Shown here: positions 32,257-42,723 of the stretch, piece by piece
Layout of the letters: each line of letters starts with the position of its first letter
How positions within the stretch are numbered: the stretch's first letter is position 1
Origin: Phlebotomus papatasi
Lineage: Eukaryota; Arthropoda; Insecta; Diptera; Psychodidae
Assembly: GCF_024763615.1 (NCBI RefSeq)
Contig: NC_077225.1
Span: 868,001-932,000, forward strand
Length of the DNA: 64,000 nucleotides
Direction of reading: 5' to 3'
Translations under genes and position numbers: made by a program
Notes under the pieces: model-generated
The model's input: the letters and a program-made list of their open reading frames with translations, nothing else
What the model was told of the DNA's origin: nothing
Databases searched by the model: none

Positions 32257-33984
32257 TCATATGGTCCCATTTCTCTTTCTAACCACCACAATTGGAGATG
32301 CCCATCTCGAAAAACTCACGGGAATTAAAAAACCCTGATTAACCAACCTGTCTAATTCCTCCTCAACTTCCTTACGCACCCCAAAGGGAAGTGTATATGC
32401 CTTATGAAACACTGGCCTAGCATCAGACTTTAGCACTATAGTTGCTTGAAATTTTTTAATCGGACTGATATCTTCAACGTCAAAAACATCAGCGTATTTC
32501 TTTATCACTCTCTCACATTCCCTGGATGGGTTAAGAATTTTTCCCTTCACTGAATGTACTCTTTTTGAGCCAAAATACTCTTTCCAATCAGGAAAAATCA
32601 CTGATATCCAATCTCTACCACACAATGGCTTGAAACTTTTGGGAGAATCTACCACTACGAGATCTACATTTCCCACAAATTTCCACTTTTCCTGAGACTG
32701 AACTTCAATTGGCACTCGAATGGCTCCTAACACTTGCACAAATTCCCCGGTAACTACCCTGAGATTCATTTCACATTTGCGCAAACTATACTCTGAAAGA
32801 TACTTTTGGAAATCTTTGACATGAATAACCGAAACACATGCCCCAGTGTCAATTTCCATTCGCAAAATAATTTTGCCCACACAGACATCTATGAAAACTG
32901 GATCTTCTCTATCTGACATTGTTACCGTTTTGATTGTACTCACGGTTTCACCAACTCTTACGCTCTGGATATCCACAAAATCCTCTTCGATGACCTTCTC
33001 ATCATTGCTCGAGTTAAACTCGACGACCTTGTGTTCATCATCCAGTCGATCTAACGGTGATCCTCTCAAAACTGCCAGCTTCATCGCATGCATTCGATAC
33101 CCCAGTCTGTCTGATCCCGAATCACTCGCTTCGCTCGATGATTCGACAACTGCTTTGACTTGCTTCCTCCTGCTGTATTTGTGCTTCCTGTCCTTCTCTT
33201 TCCCATCGGACTTTGGCTTCTCTGGACAATTTGCTGCCACATGATTAGACCACTTTCCACACTTGAAACAGCGTATTGGGGACCGGTCATGCTTTTTCTT
33301 TTTGTCTGTCCTCTTCTGGCCCTTTTGACTGCACTGACTGCTACTTCTCTTTCTCGCACCTTTTCTTCCCTGCACTTTTCCAACCACATGCGGCTTAATC
33401 ATTTTCACATTTTCTTCCGCAAGTTCCATGGACAAAGCAATGTCGAGGGTTTCTTGGAATGGCCTATCCTTATCCAAAAGGCACGTCTGAATTCTTTTCA
33501 AGCGCACTCCGCACACAATCCGATCTCTGAGCGCTTCCATTCGATATTCTCGAAAATTACAACGTTGCGCCATTGCCTGAAGTTCCGTTACGAACTCGTT
33601 GATGGTTTCATCTTCCTCTTGTCGACGTTCAAAAAACTTGTATCTCTCAGCTACCACATTTTTTCTTGGAGTGAATTTTGTCTTTAGGGCGTCCGCTAAC
33701 TCCTTGAAAGTTTTACTTTCCACAGAATCTGGGTGTATAGCGGCCATCAGCTTTTTTACGCAATATTGTCCCCCAAGAGTGATTAAATCCGATACTTTCA
33801 TGGCGTCGTCTGTGACACGATTCAGACGGAAAAAATGTTCTAACCTCTTCAGATAAATGTCGAAATCGGCATTTTCGTCCGGAACAAAGTTTTCCATCGT
33901 CCCAATACATTCGTGTCCAAACATGTCACTAATTTGAGCTGCGGCTCCTGATGCAGCTGATGAACTTCCTCCATCCGTAGGCAT
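32257..33984 (-). CDS. gag: Gypsy2 Gag, protease and RT start
   Basis: Encodes Gag and protease in one open frame of 575 codons from ATG 33984, ending at a TGA inside the RT. The capsid region includes FDIYLKRLEHFFRLNRVTDD. The nucleocapsid carries one CCHC-type knuckle CFKCGKWSNHVAANCP, then a basic stretch of K and R. The aspartic protease has MEIDTGACVSVIHV (DTG triad) and the second active-site region LVVVDSPKSFKPLCGRDWIS. The frame then enters RT (LPFGVRKEVEEELDRLVNQG, WASPIVVVRKRNGTI) before the stop. Gag packages the element RNA; protease cleaves Gag-Pol. The stop is likely a recent mutation or an error. Confidence 0.9.
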   Translation of the reverse strand: MPTDGGSSSAASGAAAQISDMFGHECIGTMENFVPDENADFDIYLKRLEHFFRLNRVTDDAMKVSDLITLGGQYCVKKLMAAIHPDSVESKTFKELADALKTKFTPRKNVVAERYKFFERRQEEDETINEFVTELQAMAQRCNFREYRMEALRDRIVCGVRLKRIQTCLLDKDRPFQETLDIALSMELAEENVKMIKPHVVGKVQGRKGARKRSSSQCSQKGQKRTDKKKKHDRSPIRCFKCGKWSNHVAANCPEKPKSDGKEKDRKHKYSRRKQVKAVVESSSEASDSGSDRLGYRMHAMKLAVLRGSPLDRLDDEHKVVEFNSSNDEKVIEEDFVDIQSVRVGETVSTIKTVTMSDREDPVFIDVCVGKIILRMEIDTGACVSVIHVKDFQKYLSEYSLRKCEMNLRVVTGEFVQVLGAIRVPIEVQSQEKWKFVGNVDLVVVDSPKSFKPLCGRDWISVIFPDWKEYFGSKRVHSVKGKILNPSRECERVIKKYADVFDVEDISPIKKFQATIVLKSDARPVFHKAYTLPFGVRKEVEEELDRLVNQGFLIPVSFSRWASPIVVVRKRNGTI

Positions 33985-34043
33985 TTTTAAGAATTCACTT
34001 CACAGTCACTTTTCACAGTCTACTCACGCACTATCGTCGCCAC

Positions 34044-34166
34044 TGAGATGTCCTTTATTCAAGAGCTAATAGCAGAAGAGGCCCGATCCGGTTCTGAACT
34101 CTATTTTATAGCCGGGTCGGGCTTACACATACATTGTAACTTTTAACATCTTGTCAATACATGACA
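34044..34166 (-). repeat. Gypsy2 5' LTR
   Basis: Identical to 29584-29706. Directly inside it the minus strand reads TGGCGACGATAGTGCG, a TGG-type primer-binding site resembling the tRNA-Arg class. Confidence 0.95.
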
Positions 34167-34320
34167 GTTAAGAAAAAAAGACTAAATTGGCAAGTAAAAA
34201 AATCTCAAATGATAATTTAAAAAGTCTAAAATGGTAAGTAAAAAAATCAAGAATGGTAAGTATAAAATCGAAAATGGTAAGTAAATGATTCAAAATAGAA
34301 AGTAAAAATCTAAAATGGTG
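34167..34320 (+). repeat. GGTAAGTA minisatellite, part 3
   Basis: Six or seven degenerate units of 21-22 bp (GGTAAGTAAAAAAATCAAGA and variants), continuing the array split by Gypsy2. Confidence 0.78.
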
Positions 34321-36360
34321 TTCGCGCTCAAATTTTAGATACAGCACTGTGTAAAGTTCATCGCGAACAGAGGGTAGAGCGAAGCTCTAGCTAGAGTCGA
34401 AAGAGAGTGATATGAGAACAAGGGGTTACTCAAGTATGGAATACCGATACATTTTTCCGGTAGAATCCATGGAGTCCATGGACTTACTGATTAGATTCTG
34501 ATAGAATCTCAAATGGAATCCATACAGAATCACTAGAATCAATTAGAACGGCACTGACTGCTCACAGAGCTGTGATATAGAGCGGCTACCCGTATCGGGG
34601 GATAAGATAAAATAGGAGTGGGGAAGCATAAGGGGCCCAATTGGTGGCCTGGATGCATCAGAATATCCGAAATGGAGAACTGACCCCTGGCAAAATCTTA
34701 TCTTATTCCGGAAAATACCAAGGGGTTACTCAAGATCGAAAATTTGTGTCTATATTCCATTTATTCCATGTGATCCCAGTGTGATTCTAGTGATACCAAA
34801 TGTGTGAATCTCTTAATAATTCAATTCGGTATTCTGTTATTCTGTTTATCTCCAATATCTTCGAATTTGTCGAATTTCAGATGTTGCTAAATACAATCAA
34901 GATAATTTTTGAACAATAGGAAGAGCTACAATGTCACTATGGAACAAATTTAGGAAATATCTAGCTAGAAAAGCTTTCCATATCAGGCCTCAAAATAATC
35001 AATATAGGGTCAACATTCAAATTTTGAAAGAAAGTTTTTGAAACTCCTAAGACCAACGTTATCAGTCAAGGAAAAGCCTTAATTAAGTTCTTGATTTCAA
35101 ACATGTAAAAAACATTTTCTTTTATGAAAATGTCCACTCGAATTTTTTGTGGAATGTTTTCGTCTTTCAAAATAAGTTGAAATAATAAAAATACTACTTA
35201 AAACTTAATTTATTGTGAACTTTTAACAGAAAGTGACAGAAAGTTTGTCGAAATCTCCCTAAGAAAGTTAAAAAGAAACGGATGGTCCTTTTAATCACTT
35301 TTCCTTAATGCCTAAAAGCTAATATTTATTTTTGGAAATCAATTTAATCTGAATATGTGCTATAACCACTTAAAATCATCAAAATCAGATTTTCATGCAT
35401 ACAAAGTTTAAAAACTCAAACTTAAATGCATTTTCCTGGAATGGAAACCTATTTAGATCCATGAAAATGCTTTTGTACTCTTTGTCTAAATCCTCCAAAA
35501 GCGTTTTAATCGGCACAGTGATTTCCTCGAAAAACAAATCGTAAGTAGATTCCTTTTTCCTTTTATTGATTTTTAATTAGGCTCAAAGTCATGATAATTG
35601 AGTTTATTTTTACAAATTTTTGAGAAATACAAATTTTTACAAATTTCCGTTGGAAAAAAAAAACGATTTCTTTAAGGGATAGTTCTCCAATTTGGCCCCG
35701 TCTTTATAAAAACCTTGGCTGCATCCTTGCCTCTAAATAGAGCCTCTTATCAATCCTAAATAATGGGTAACTCAAATGAGCATAGGACAAAATGTGGCGC
35801 CTTGCAATTCACAAATTTGTTCTTGGTATACCCGGAGTCCCCCTTAACCGCATTTGCTGACTGGGTTTTTTACCTTGTATCCGCCACGGGAGAGATCGTA
35901 TTTCTTTTCGAATGTGACATATTCCACGATTATTGTTTTAGTTGAAAATATGACTTAATGAAGTCTCCAGCCCAAACCCGTGGGGTTTTCCTCAAGAAGC
36001 TATCTACTCTTTTATGGACTGAATACAATGCATCCCGCATACCTAAAGCTGGTCTGTAACAATAACAAGTCGATGCCTGGTAATCAAGTGGTTAATTTGT
36101 GCGGTGTGCTCTTCATTGTGAAATTCATCAAACTACTCTTCGCGTTTCATTTTACTGCTCGAACTCAAAGAGAAAGCAGTTATATAATCGACTTTTTTTT
36201 TCAACTTTGCACTGTTTTGGAGCTTAAACGGTAAGAGATATCGACTTCCGGTCTTCGGTGACCTTTCCTCAAATGACATTATCTCGTGCCCAACCTCTTT
36301 ATTTTTCCCCCTCCCCTTTCATACGTTCCCTATCCCTCAAAAATAGGTAAAAAATGAGGT
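34321..36360. other. Non-coding with dispersed repeats, no gene
   Basis: No convincing gene. A motif CAAGGGGTTACTCAAG is present at about 34417 and again at 34729, and in reverse at about 46372. The segment 34408-34470 matches 46310-46390 in reverse (GGAATACCGA and ACATTTTT blocks). The rest is AT-rich. Confidence 0.55.
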
Positions 36361-36965
36361 TTTTCCAATTTTGCAAAAAAATTGGCCCAAGTTTTTTCAA
36401 TGATTTTTGGATATGTCTTAGAGCTGGTCCTGGCAAACATTTCGTCCAAACATATCTATGACCGGAAAATTCGCCATTTTGAATTATTGAAGGTCAAAGT
36501 TCAATCACTTTGGAGGATCCGTTTTTCAACCGATTTGGTTAAATTTGGATTTTTTGGAAAGATATTGAAATTTTGAACCCGACTGCAATTATGACTGCGA
36601 TTATGACTGCATCGGTCATGATCGGTAATGAACCGGTTAAGTACCGATTTTTGAATAATTTTACATCCCATATTATTAACATTCCCGAAAAACAAAGTTT
36701 TTCCAATTTTTCTCAAAATTGGCCAAGCTTTTTCAATGATTTTTGAATATGTTTAAGAGCTAGTCCAGGTGAACATTTCGCTCAAACATGCTTATGACCG
36801 GAAAATTTACCATTTTGAATTATTGAAGGTCAAAGGTCAACTACTTTGGAAGGCTAATTTTTCTTTTTGCTTAAAATTTGATTTTTTAGAAAAGTATTGC
36901 AAATTAGAATCCGGCTGTATCGGTTTTCATCGGTAATGAATCGGTTAAGTACCGATTTTTTGATT
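36361..36965 (+). repeat. Tandem duplication with AACCGGTT motifs
   Basis: Two direct copies of a roughly 300-340 bp unit, 36361-36650 and 36698-36965. Each has TTTCCAATTTT...TTGGCC, TCAATGATTTTTG, GACCGGAAAAT, CATTTTGAATTATTGAAGGT and then a TCGGTAATGAA/ACCGGTTAAGTACCGA end. A related sequence in reverse orientation lies at 57121-57370. The unit resembles part of a dispersed satellite or transposon. Confidence 0.75.
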
Positions 36966-37278
36966 TTCAAATGCTTTTGTGATTGATTTAAGAATCAATT
37001 TAATCTCTAGTAGGTCAGTGATTCCAAAAGATTATGCAAAAAACTAATTCACAGTGAGCTCTGTCTCGAGCATTCCGCAAAGCTGGGACGCTTTGCCATC
37101 TCTTTTATCTATTTTGTGGCCGGTTTTTTGCATGCGATTCGTCAAGTTGGGATCTCTTCGGGGCTCTAAGCCTTTTCTCTGCCCAACAACTTTGAAATGA
37201 GGTTTCGCTTCCACAATCTTGGCACAAACGTATTTACTGAACTATTTCTCTTCTTACAATTTTTTTGGTTTTCTCATA
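36966..37278. other. Non-coding, no gene
   Basis: No supportable feature. Confidence 0.5.
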
Positions 37279-37886
37279 TAGGGAAAGTCGTCTGCCTTCA
37301 AACGAAAAATGAAGTTCCAAATTTGAGATTTTTTTCTGAAGAATCCACAAAATTAATTTTATTTTCTACTACACCAAAAAATTCTCTTGTTCATTCAGCG
37401 TATATGCTTACCTCATTTAGCACTTACAAGTCCTCAGTTTTTCCTTCTGAGGAAATTAAAAAAGTGATGTCGATTTGTATGAAGGCAGCTGGCATAGTCT
37501 GCCTTTAAACGCGAGGCAGCTGCCTTTAAATATTTTTTTTCACTGAGAATATTGAATCAATAAAACTAAAGGGGCTATAAATGATTAGGTTGAAGCCTAA
37601 CGCACTCACTAAAATCATCACTGCATTTAAAAGACATTAAACAATAACTTTTCTTCACATTTTTCTGAAGCACTGTTTTGCACTTGAAAATTTGGAAGAA
37701 AAAGCCATTGAAGTTGACAATTGTCAACTTGAAACATCCCGACCGGAGCAAGATAGCAGGTTATAAGTATTTGTATGACGTTCGTCAGAGAAAAGTAGGA
37801 GTTCGATTTCACATATATTCGTGTGGAAATGTGCAATAATTTCCCTCATTGTAATTCTCCGCAGAGAAATATTTGAGAAAAAGCAC

Positions 37887-38688
37887 TGTTGATGCAAGTT
37901 CATCAACAATCCGTAACTAAAATTTCAGAAATTTTCAACACCCTAATCCAGTTTTCAATGTCACTCAAGCAAGTTCGGCCGGGCCACTGGCATGCAACAA
38001 AAGAAGAAATTTCCGACAATGTCCCGCTCAACGAGAGTTATTTAACAAGCGTACGAGAATATCCAAGTCTTTTTTCCGCTCCAATCGTCGAATAGAACGC
38101 AAAGTCAGTGATTAACTCTAGTGAAATTAAACCACGTGCCAACCACGTTACAGTTTCCAAGTTCGATTTTCGCCACAATCAAGTGAAATTTCCTTATAAA
38201 AACGGGTGCAAATTTGTGCATCACCAAACCATATACCACAAGTGTTTTCCCATCTCATCAGACAGTTTTTATGTGAAGTGAAAGGAGATCATTCTCCTCT
38301 GGACAGAACACTCCGGCTACAGAGGAGAGGGCATCCCAACGCACAATTTTTTGTCCTCCTCTCCGGATAAAGAGGGAGGCATTCACCTAACCACACTCTG
38401 CACAACCATACAGGTGACCAGATACTCAGAGGGAAGAGGGAGGCATTCACCTAACCACACTCTGCACAACCATACAGGTGACCAGATACTCAGAGGGAAG
38501 AGGGAGGCATTCACCTAACCACACTCTGCACAACCATACAGGTGACCAGATACTCAGGGGGAAGAGGGAGGCATTCACCTAACCACACTCTGCACAACCA
38601 TACAGGTGACCAGATACTCAGAGGGAAGAGGGAGGCATTCACCTAACCACACTCTGCACAACCATACAGGTCAGTGAATCCATCTACA
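37887..38688 (+). repeat. BEL2 5' LTR
   Basis: 802 bp. It has five tandem copies of a 64-bp unit from about 38377 (core GGCATTCACCTAACCACACT, then CATACAGGTGACCAG). It also includes the reading frame (37889-38095) that in the 3' LTR forms the C-terminus of the polyprotein. Confidence 0.9.
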
Positions 38689-38838
38689 TTTGTTGGTCCG
38701 ACCGAGCCTCAACGACAGGCTACGTTGCGCGCGAATAATTAAGACTCTTTCATCTGTCTTTTCATCCCGTTATTCCCTTCCAATATTTTTCAATAACAGT
38801 ATCTGTCACTATTCAAGTTTAAATATGAAATCACAGTC
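38689..38838 (+). promoter_or_regulatory. BEL2 leader with primer-binding site
   Basis: TGGTCCGACCGAGCC at 38694-38708, five bases after the LTR, resembles a tRNA primer site and the BEL1 site TGGTCTTCGAGCC. The gag ATG follows at 38839. Confidence 0.65.
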
Positions 38839-39264
38839 ATGCCATTAAGCGGTAAAAGAGGCACTCTCAAGGGATACTTAACGCGATTTGAAACTCAACG
38901 CGATGATTTATTACGCGGTGAATCACTACCAGACGAGGATATTCAACTCATCCTCCATCGACTTAGCGATTACGAAAGGCAATTCATCGCGATACATGAG
39001 CATTTAAGGGCGGAACAAACTGACCACCAGATGGAGGACATTGAGCACGAACATATTCTCAAGCGCGTAAAAAGTCTCACACAATTCTTCCAAAACCAAA
39101 TAGACACACCCGCGGCCTTTCCTGAAACTTCTCAGACTTTCTTTGACAAAAACAATGACGAAGTGAAAGTGGTTGAAGTCCAACCTGCGGGCGCTTGGGC
39201 GACTTTGAAATCAAAACCACAGTCGCAATTTACCTCATCAAGCGCTCCGCAGGAAACTTCGTGA
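38839..39264 (+). CDS. gag: BEL2 Gag N-terminal part
   Basis: First 141 codons of Gag from ATG 38839: MPLSGKRGTLKGYLTRFETQ. It is helical and charged (DDLLRGESLPDEDIQLILHR, QMEDIEHEHILKRVKSLTQF), likely a multimerisation region. It ends with TGA at 39262-39264. The same frame continues without change beyond the stop, and CGA-to-TGA would explain it. Gag assembles cytoplasmic particles around the element RNA. Confidence 0.85.
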   Translation: MPLSGKRGTLKGYLTRFETQRDDLLRGESLPDEDIQLILHRLSDYERQFIAIHEHLRAEQTDHQMEDIEHEHILKRVKSLTQFFQNQIDTPAAFPETSQTFFDKNNDEVKVVEVQPAGAWATLKSKPQSQFTSSSAPQETS

Positions 39265-42200
39265 AATCAGTCCGCGTCAGTTATTGAACTAGCCCTTGCT
39301 AAGTTGATAGAACATCAGGCCGCAGCTGAAAGTCGCAATCAAATCCTTTTCCAAGCATTAAATGAATCCATTATACAATCTCACAACCACTCTCGTAATT
39401 TAAGTAGTTCTCGAGAATCTTCTCCACACCATGGAAAGCTTCCCACTTTGTCGGTACCTACCTTTTCGGGAGATCCCACAGATTGGATTCATTTTAGGGG
39501 CATGTTTCTGAGTATTGTCCACAATAACATTAAGCTTTCTGACGTGCAACGATTGCAGTATTTGATGAACTATGTATCGGGGAATGCACTAAAATTGATT
39601 TCTACCCTTGAATTAACAGACGCCAATTACATGGTAGCATGGCAAGCGTTATCATTAGAGTATGATGATCAATGCACGATGGTTCATTGTCATATTGACA
39701 AATTTTGCTCCATTCCTAACATCACCACAGCTAATGTGTCCTCATTCAGGGAGCTTTACGCTACGGCGAATTCTGTTCTGAATTCTCTGGATGCCATTAA
39801 GGTCACCAGTCGTGACCCTTGGGTGGTATATTTACTGTTATCCAAGCTTGATCATGAAACAAAGGTTTTATGGTCGAGGGAACCAGGAACTTCTGTCCCA
39901 ACCCTTACACATTTCATGGCTTTCCTTCAAGCTCGTTTGAAGTCACTACAGAAGTGCGAGGAAAAACCTTTCCAAGCCTCAGATCCGAAAAAATCTTTAA
40001 GTAAACTTGCCATTAAATCAAACACCGCTACCGTGCTAGCAACTCCCGCTACAACTGCCTGTCCTGTCTGTCGAAAGATTGACCACAAAATATTCAGATG
40101 CCCTTCCTTTCTGGAAATGTCTTCAGCGGAACGACTTTCCACTATTCGACAGAACGACTTGTGTCGCAAATGCCTGGTGGCCAACCTCCGTACAGTTGAT
40201 TGCACCTTCTACAGTTGCCGGAAGTGTAAGGGACATCACAACACCTTACTCCATGAAGGTTTTTATCCCAACAACACTGGTAATTCCAGTGGTTCAACAG
40301 AATCTCGTCCTCACCATCCGCCAATTGGAGCCAAGCAGGCTCCTGCCGTTTCTCTCATAACCCAGGCCCAACCTGATCAAGCCATTTCCAAAGTTGATTC
40401 CACTGCCATTACAGATTCACAACCAACTACCCCAAAGGTGGACCAAAGCAAACCTGACACTCCAGCTGTACTCTCATCCACAACACCGTTCAACCTTCCT
40501 AAACGTATATTTCTTGAGACAGCAGTTGTTCAGGTCTTAGACAAATTTGGCATGCCAGTACAGTGCCGAGCCATTCTGGACTCGGGAGCCCAAGTAAATC
40601 TAATGTCACAAACACTTCTCCAAAGGCTTAAACTCTCCAAAACTCCATCAAATTTGTTCATAGGTGGAGTTACGGAGGGAGGGACAAGGTCTAAATATCA
40701 AGTGGACTGTAACATGCGGTCACTCACAAAAACTGCCAACTTTTCCATGACCTGTCATGTTGTCTCCTCAGTATTGCAACAAAGAATTCCAAATTGGGAA
40801 TGCAATTCGACTTCCCTCGACATTCCACAACACCTCCCACTTGCCGACCCGACCTGGCATATTTCCCAACCCATAGACCTTCTCATAAGCAATGAGCTAT
40901 ATAACGACATCATCGAGGGAAAGACTGTATGTTTGGGACCAGGGCTACCGGTCCTTAAAGAATCCGCCCTAGGGTGGATCATCTCCGGGCCATATATTGA
41001 TCGTTTGGCGCAAACATCTCCTGTTTGCGTGGCCATTACCCTTGCTTCAATAGACACAACCCTCAGAAAGTTCTGGGAGATAGAAGAAGTCTCACAAGCG
41101 ATTTCCTCTAACATCGACCATGTCAAGGTTGAAGCGATATTCAAAGAGACCACTTTCCGTGATTCGATGGGACGGTATGTGGTACGAGTTCCATTTACAC
41201 CAAGTCTCTCTCGTCTCCAAAACAACCTCCCTAACGCCACAAGACAGTTACTCTCCCTCGAAAAACGTCTTGAAACAAAGCCAGAATTAAAGACCCGGTA
41301 CCATGAAGCTATGAAAGAGAATTTTGATTTCGGTTTTTTCGAAGAGGTTCCACCTGAAGATCTGGAAAATCCTTCTTATTATATGCCCCATCATTGCGTC
41401 CTGAAACAAACAGAGTCTTCAACCAAAATCAGGGTAGTTATGAACGCCAGTTCAAAATCTCAATCAGGGCTTAGTTTGAATGATGTAGCGATGCAAGGCC
41501 CAATTGTACAACCAGATATAATTACCATACTCCTTCGATTCCGTCAAAATGAATTCGCATTCACCTGCGATATTAAGAAAATGTACCCGCAGATTCTCAT
41601 TCATGAGGATCACCGCGATTTCCATCGCATTCTCTGGCGTTTCGACTCCAAACAACCTATCCTACATTATCGTGCCAGAGGCGTTTGCTTCGGGGTTTCT
41701 TCGTCGCCATTCTTGGCTACAAGAGCTCTCACTGTATTGGCTGACGAAGTTAGCTCAAGCCATCCTTTGGCTGCACAACTACTACAAGGATGCTTCTATG
41801 TCGATGATTGTTTATCATCATTACCAACTCTTAAGCAAGCGCAAGACGCTATTTGCCAACTGTCGGACGTTTTAGCGTCGGCGGGAATGTTACTGGCTAA
41901 ATGGAAGGCCAACGATCCCTCTATCTTGCAGAATCAAACTGCATCTATGTCAGACGTTATTTTTGACTCAAATTCTGGCTCCACCTTGGGCATGATTTGG
42001 CAACCAACTCGTGATACTTTCGCGTATCGTATAGGTGAATTGTCGCGCCCGGGGACTAAGCGTGGTCTCTTGTCTCTTTTAGCATCTATATACGACCCAC
42101 TGGGTCTCATTGGGCCTGTGGTAGTCCAGGGGAAATTAATTATTCAATCTGCTTGGAAAATGAACATTAATTGGGATGACAATTTACCTGAAACTCTCAC

Positions 42201-42723
42201 GAACAAATGGGAACATTTCCACAAAGCTCTGCCGCTTCTTCGGGAAATCTCTATCCCCAGATGGATCTCTAATTTGACACAATCCGAAGTAGTAGAAGTC
42301 CATGTTTTCACTGACAGCAGCTCATATGCATATGGAGCCGTGGCATACGCCATCACCTCCAATTCGGAAGGAAAATCCATGTCGCGCATCTTGATCGCGA
42401 AATCCAAGATTGCACCCATTCAATCTCCTACAATTCCACGTCTTGAACTGCTTGCAGCCCACCTGGGTGCTCGTCTGCTAGACAAAATCAAAAAATCAAT
42501 TTTAGTTGCGTCTTATTACATTTGGTCAGACTCGACCATCGTCTTAGGCCAAATTCGCTCACATAAAACTAAGCTAGAATCCTTTGTGTTAAATAAGGTG
42601 AACGAAATTCTATCACTATCTGACAGTTCTCGATGGCATTACGTGCCTACAGAGCTGAATCCAGCAGACATTATTTCCCGCGGAATGGGTCCATCTCAAT
42701 TTAAGAATTCCTCTATTTGGTGA
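39265..42723 (+). pseudogene. BEL2 Gag capsid, zinc knuckles, protease, RT, RNase H
   Basis: Continues the Gag frame after TGA 39262. Domains (residues counted from 39265): capsid with LPTLSVPTFSGDPTDWIHF (about 65), knuckles CPVCRKIDHKIFRC, LCRKCLV and CRKCKGHHNTLLH (about 265-330), protease CRAILDSGAQVNLMS (about 434), the BEL spacer, the RT entry YYMPHHCVLK, FTCDIKKMYPQILIH, GVSSSPFLATRAL and FYVDDCLSS (about 842) with the active site, then RNase H from about 1010 (FTDSSSYAYGAVAYA, RLELLAAHLGARL). It stops at TGA 42721-42723, where tryptophan of the WWxGP motif is expected (TGG). All catalytic motifs are present. Confidence 0.92.

Larger units (their letters stand above)
29584..34166 (-). 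mobile_element. Ty3/Gypsy LTR retrotransposon Gypsy2
   Basis: A minus-strand element of 4583 bp with identical 123-bp LTRs (29584-29706 and 34044-34166), TG...CA ends and a 5-bp GTTAA target duplication (29579-29583 and 34167-34171). A primer site TGGCGACGATAGTGCG directly follows the 5' LTR and a GAGGGGAAA polypurine tract precedes the 3' LTR. The coding frame runs from gag at 33984 to the pol stop at 29781. One TGA and two single-base losses break it. LTR identity indicates a young insertion, so some of these breaks may be sequence errors. Confidence 0.93.

Noticed and set aside
37197..37508. 103-codon frame as a gene
   Set aside because: It crosses the left end of the TA-flanked element at 37281 and has no recognisable domain.
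38377..38690. 64-bp tandem units as a CRISPR array
   Set aside because: Units are contiguous without unique spacers and lie in a eukaryotic LTR.
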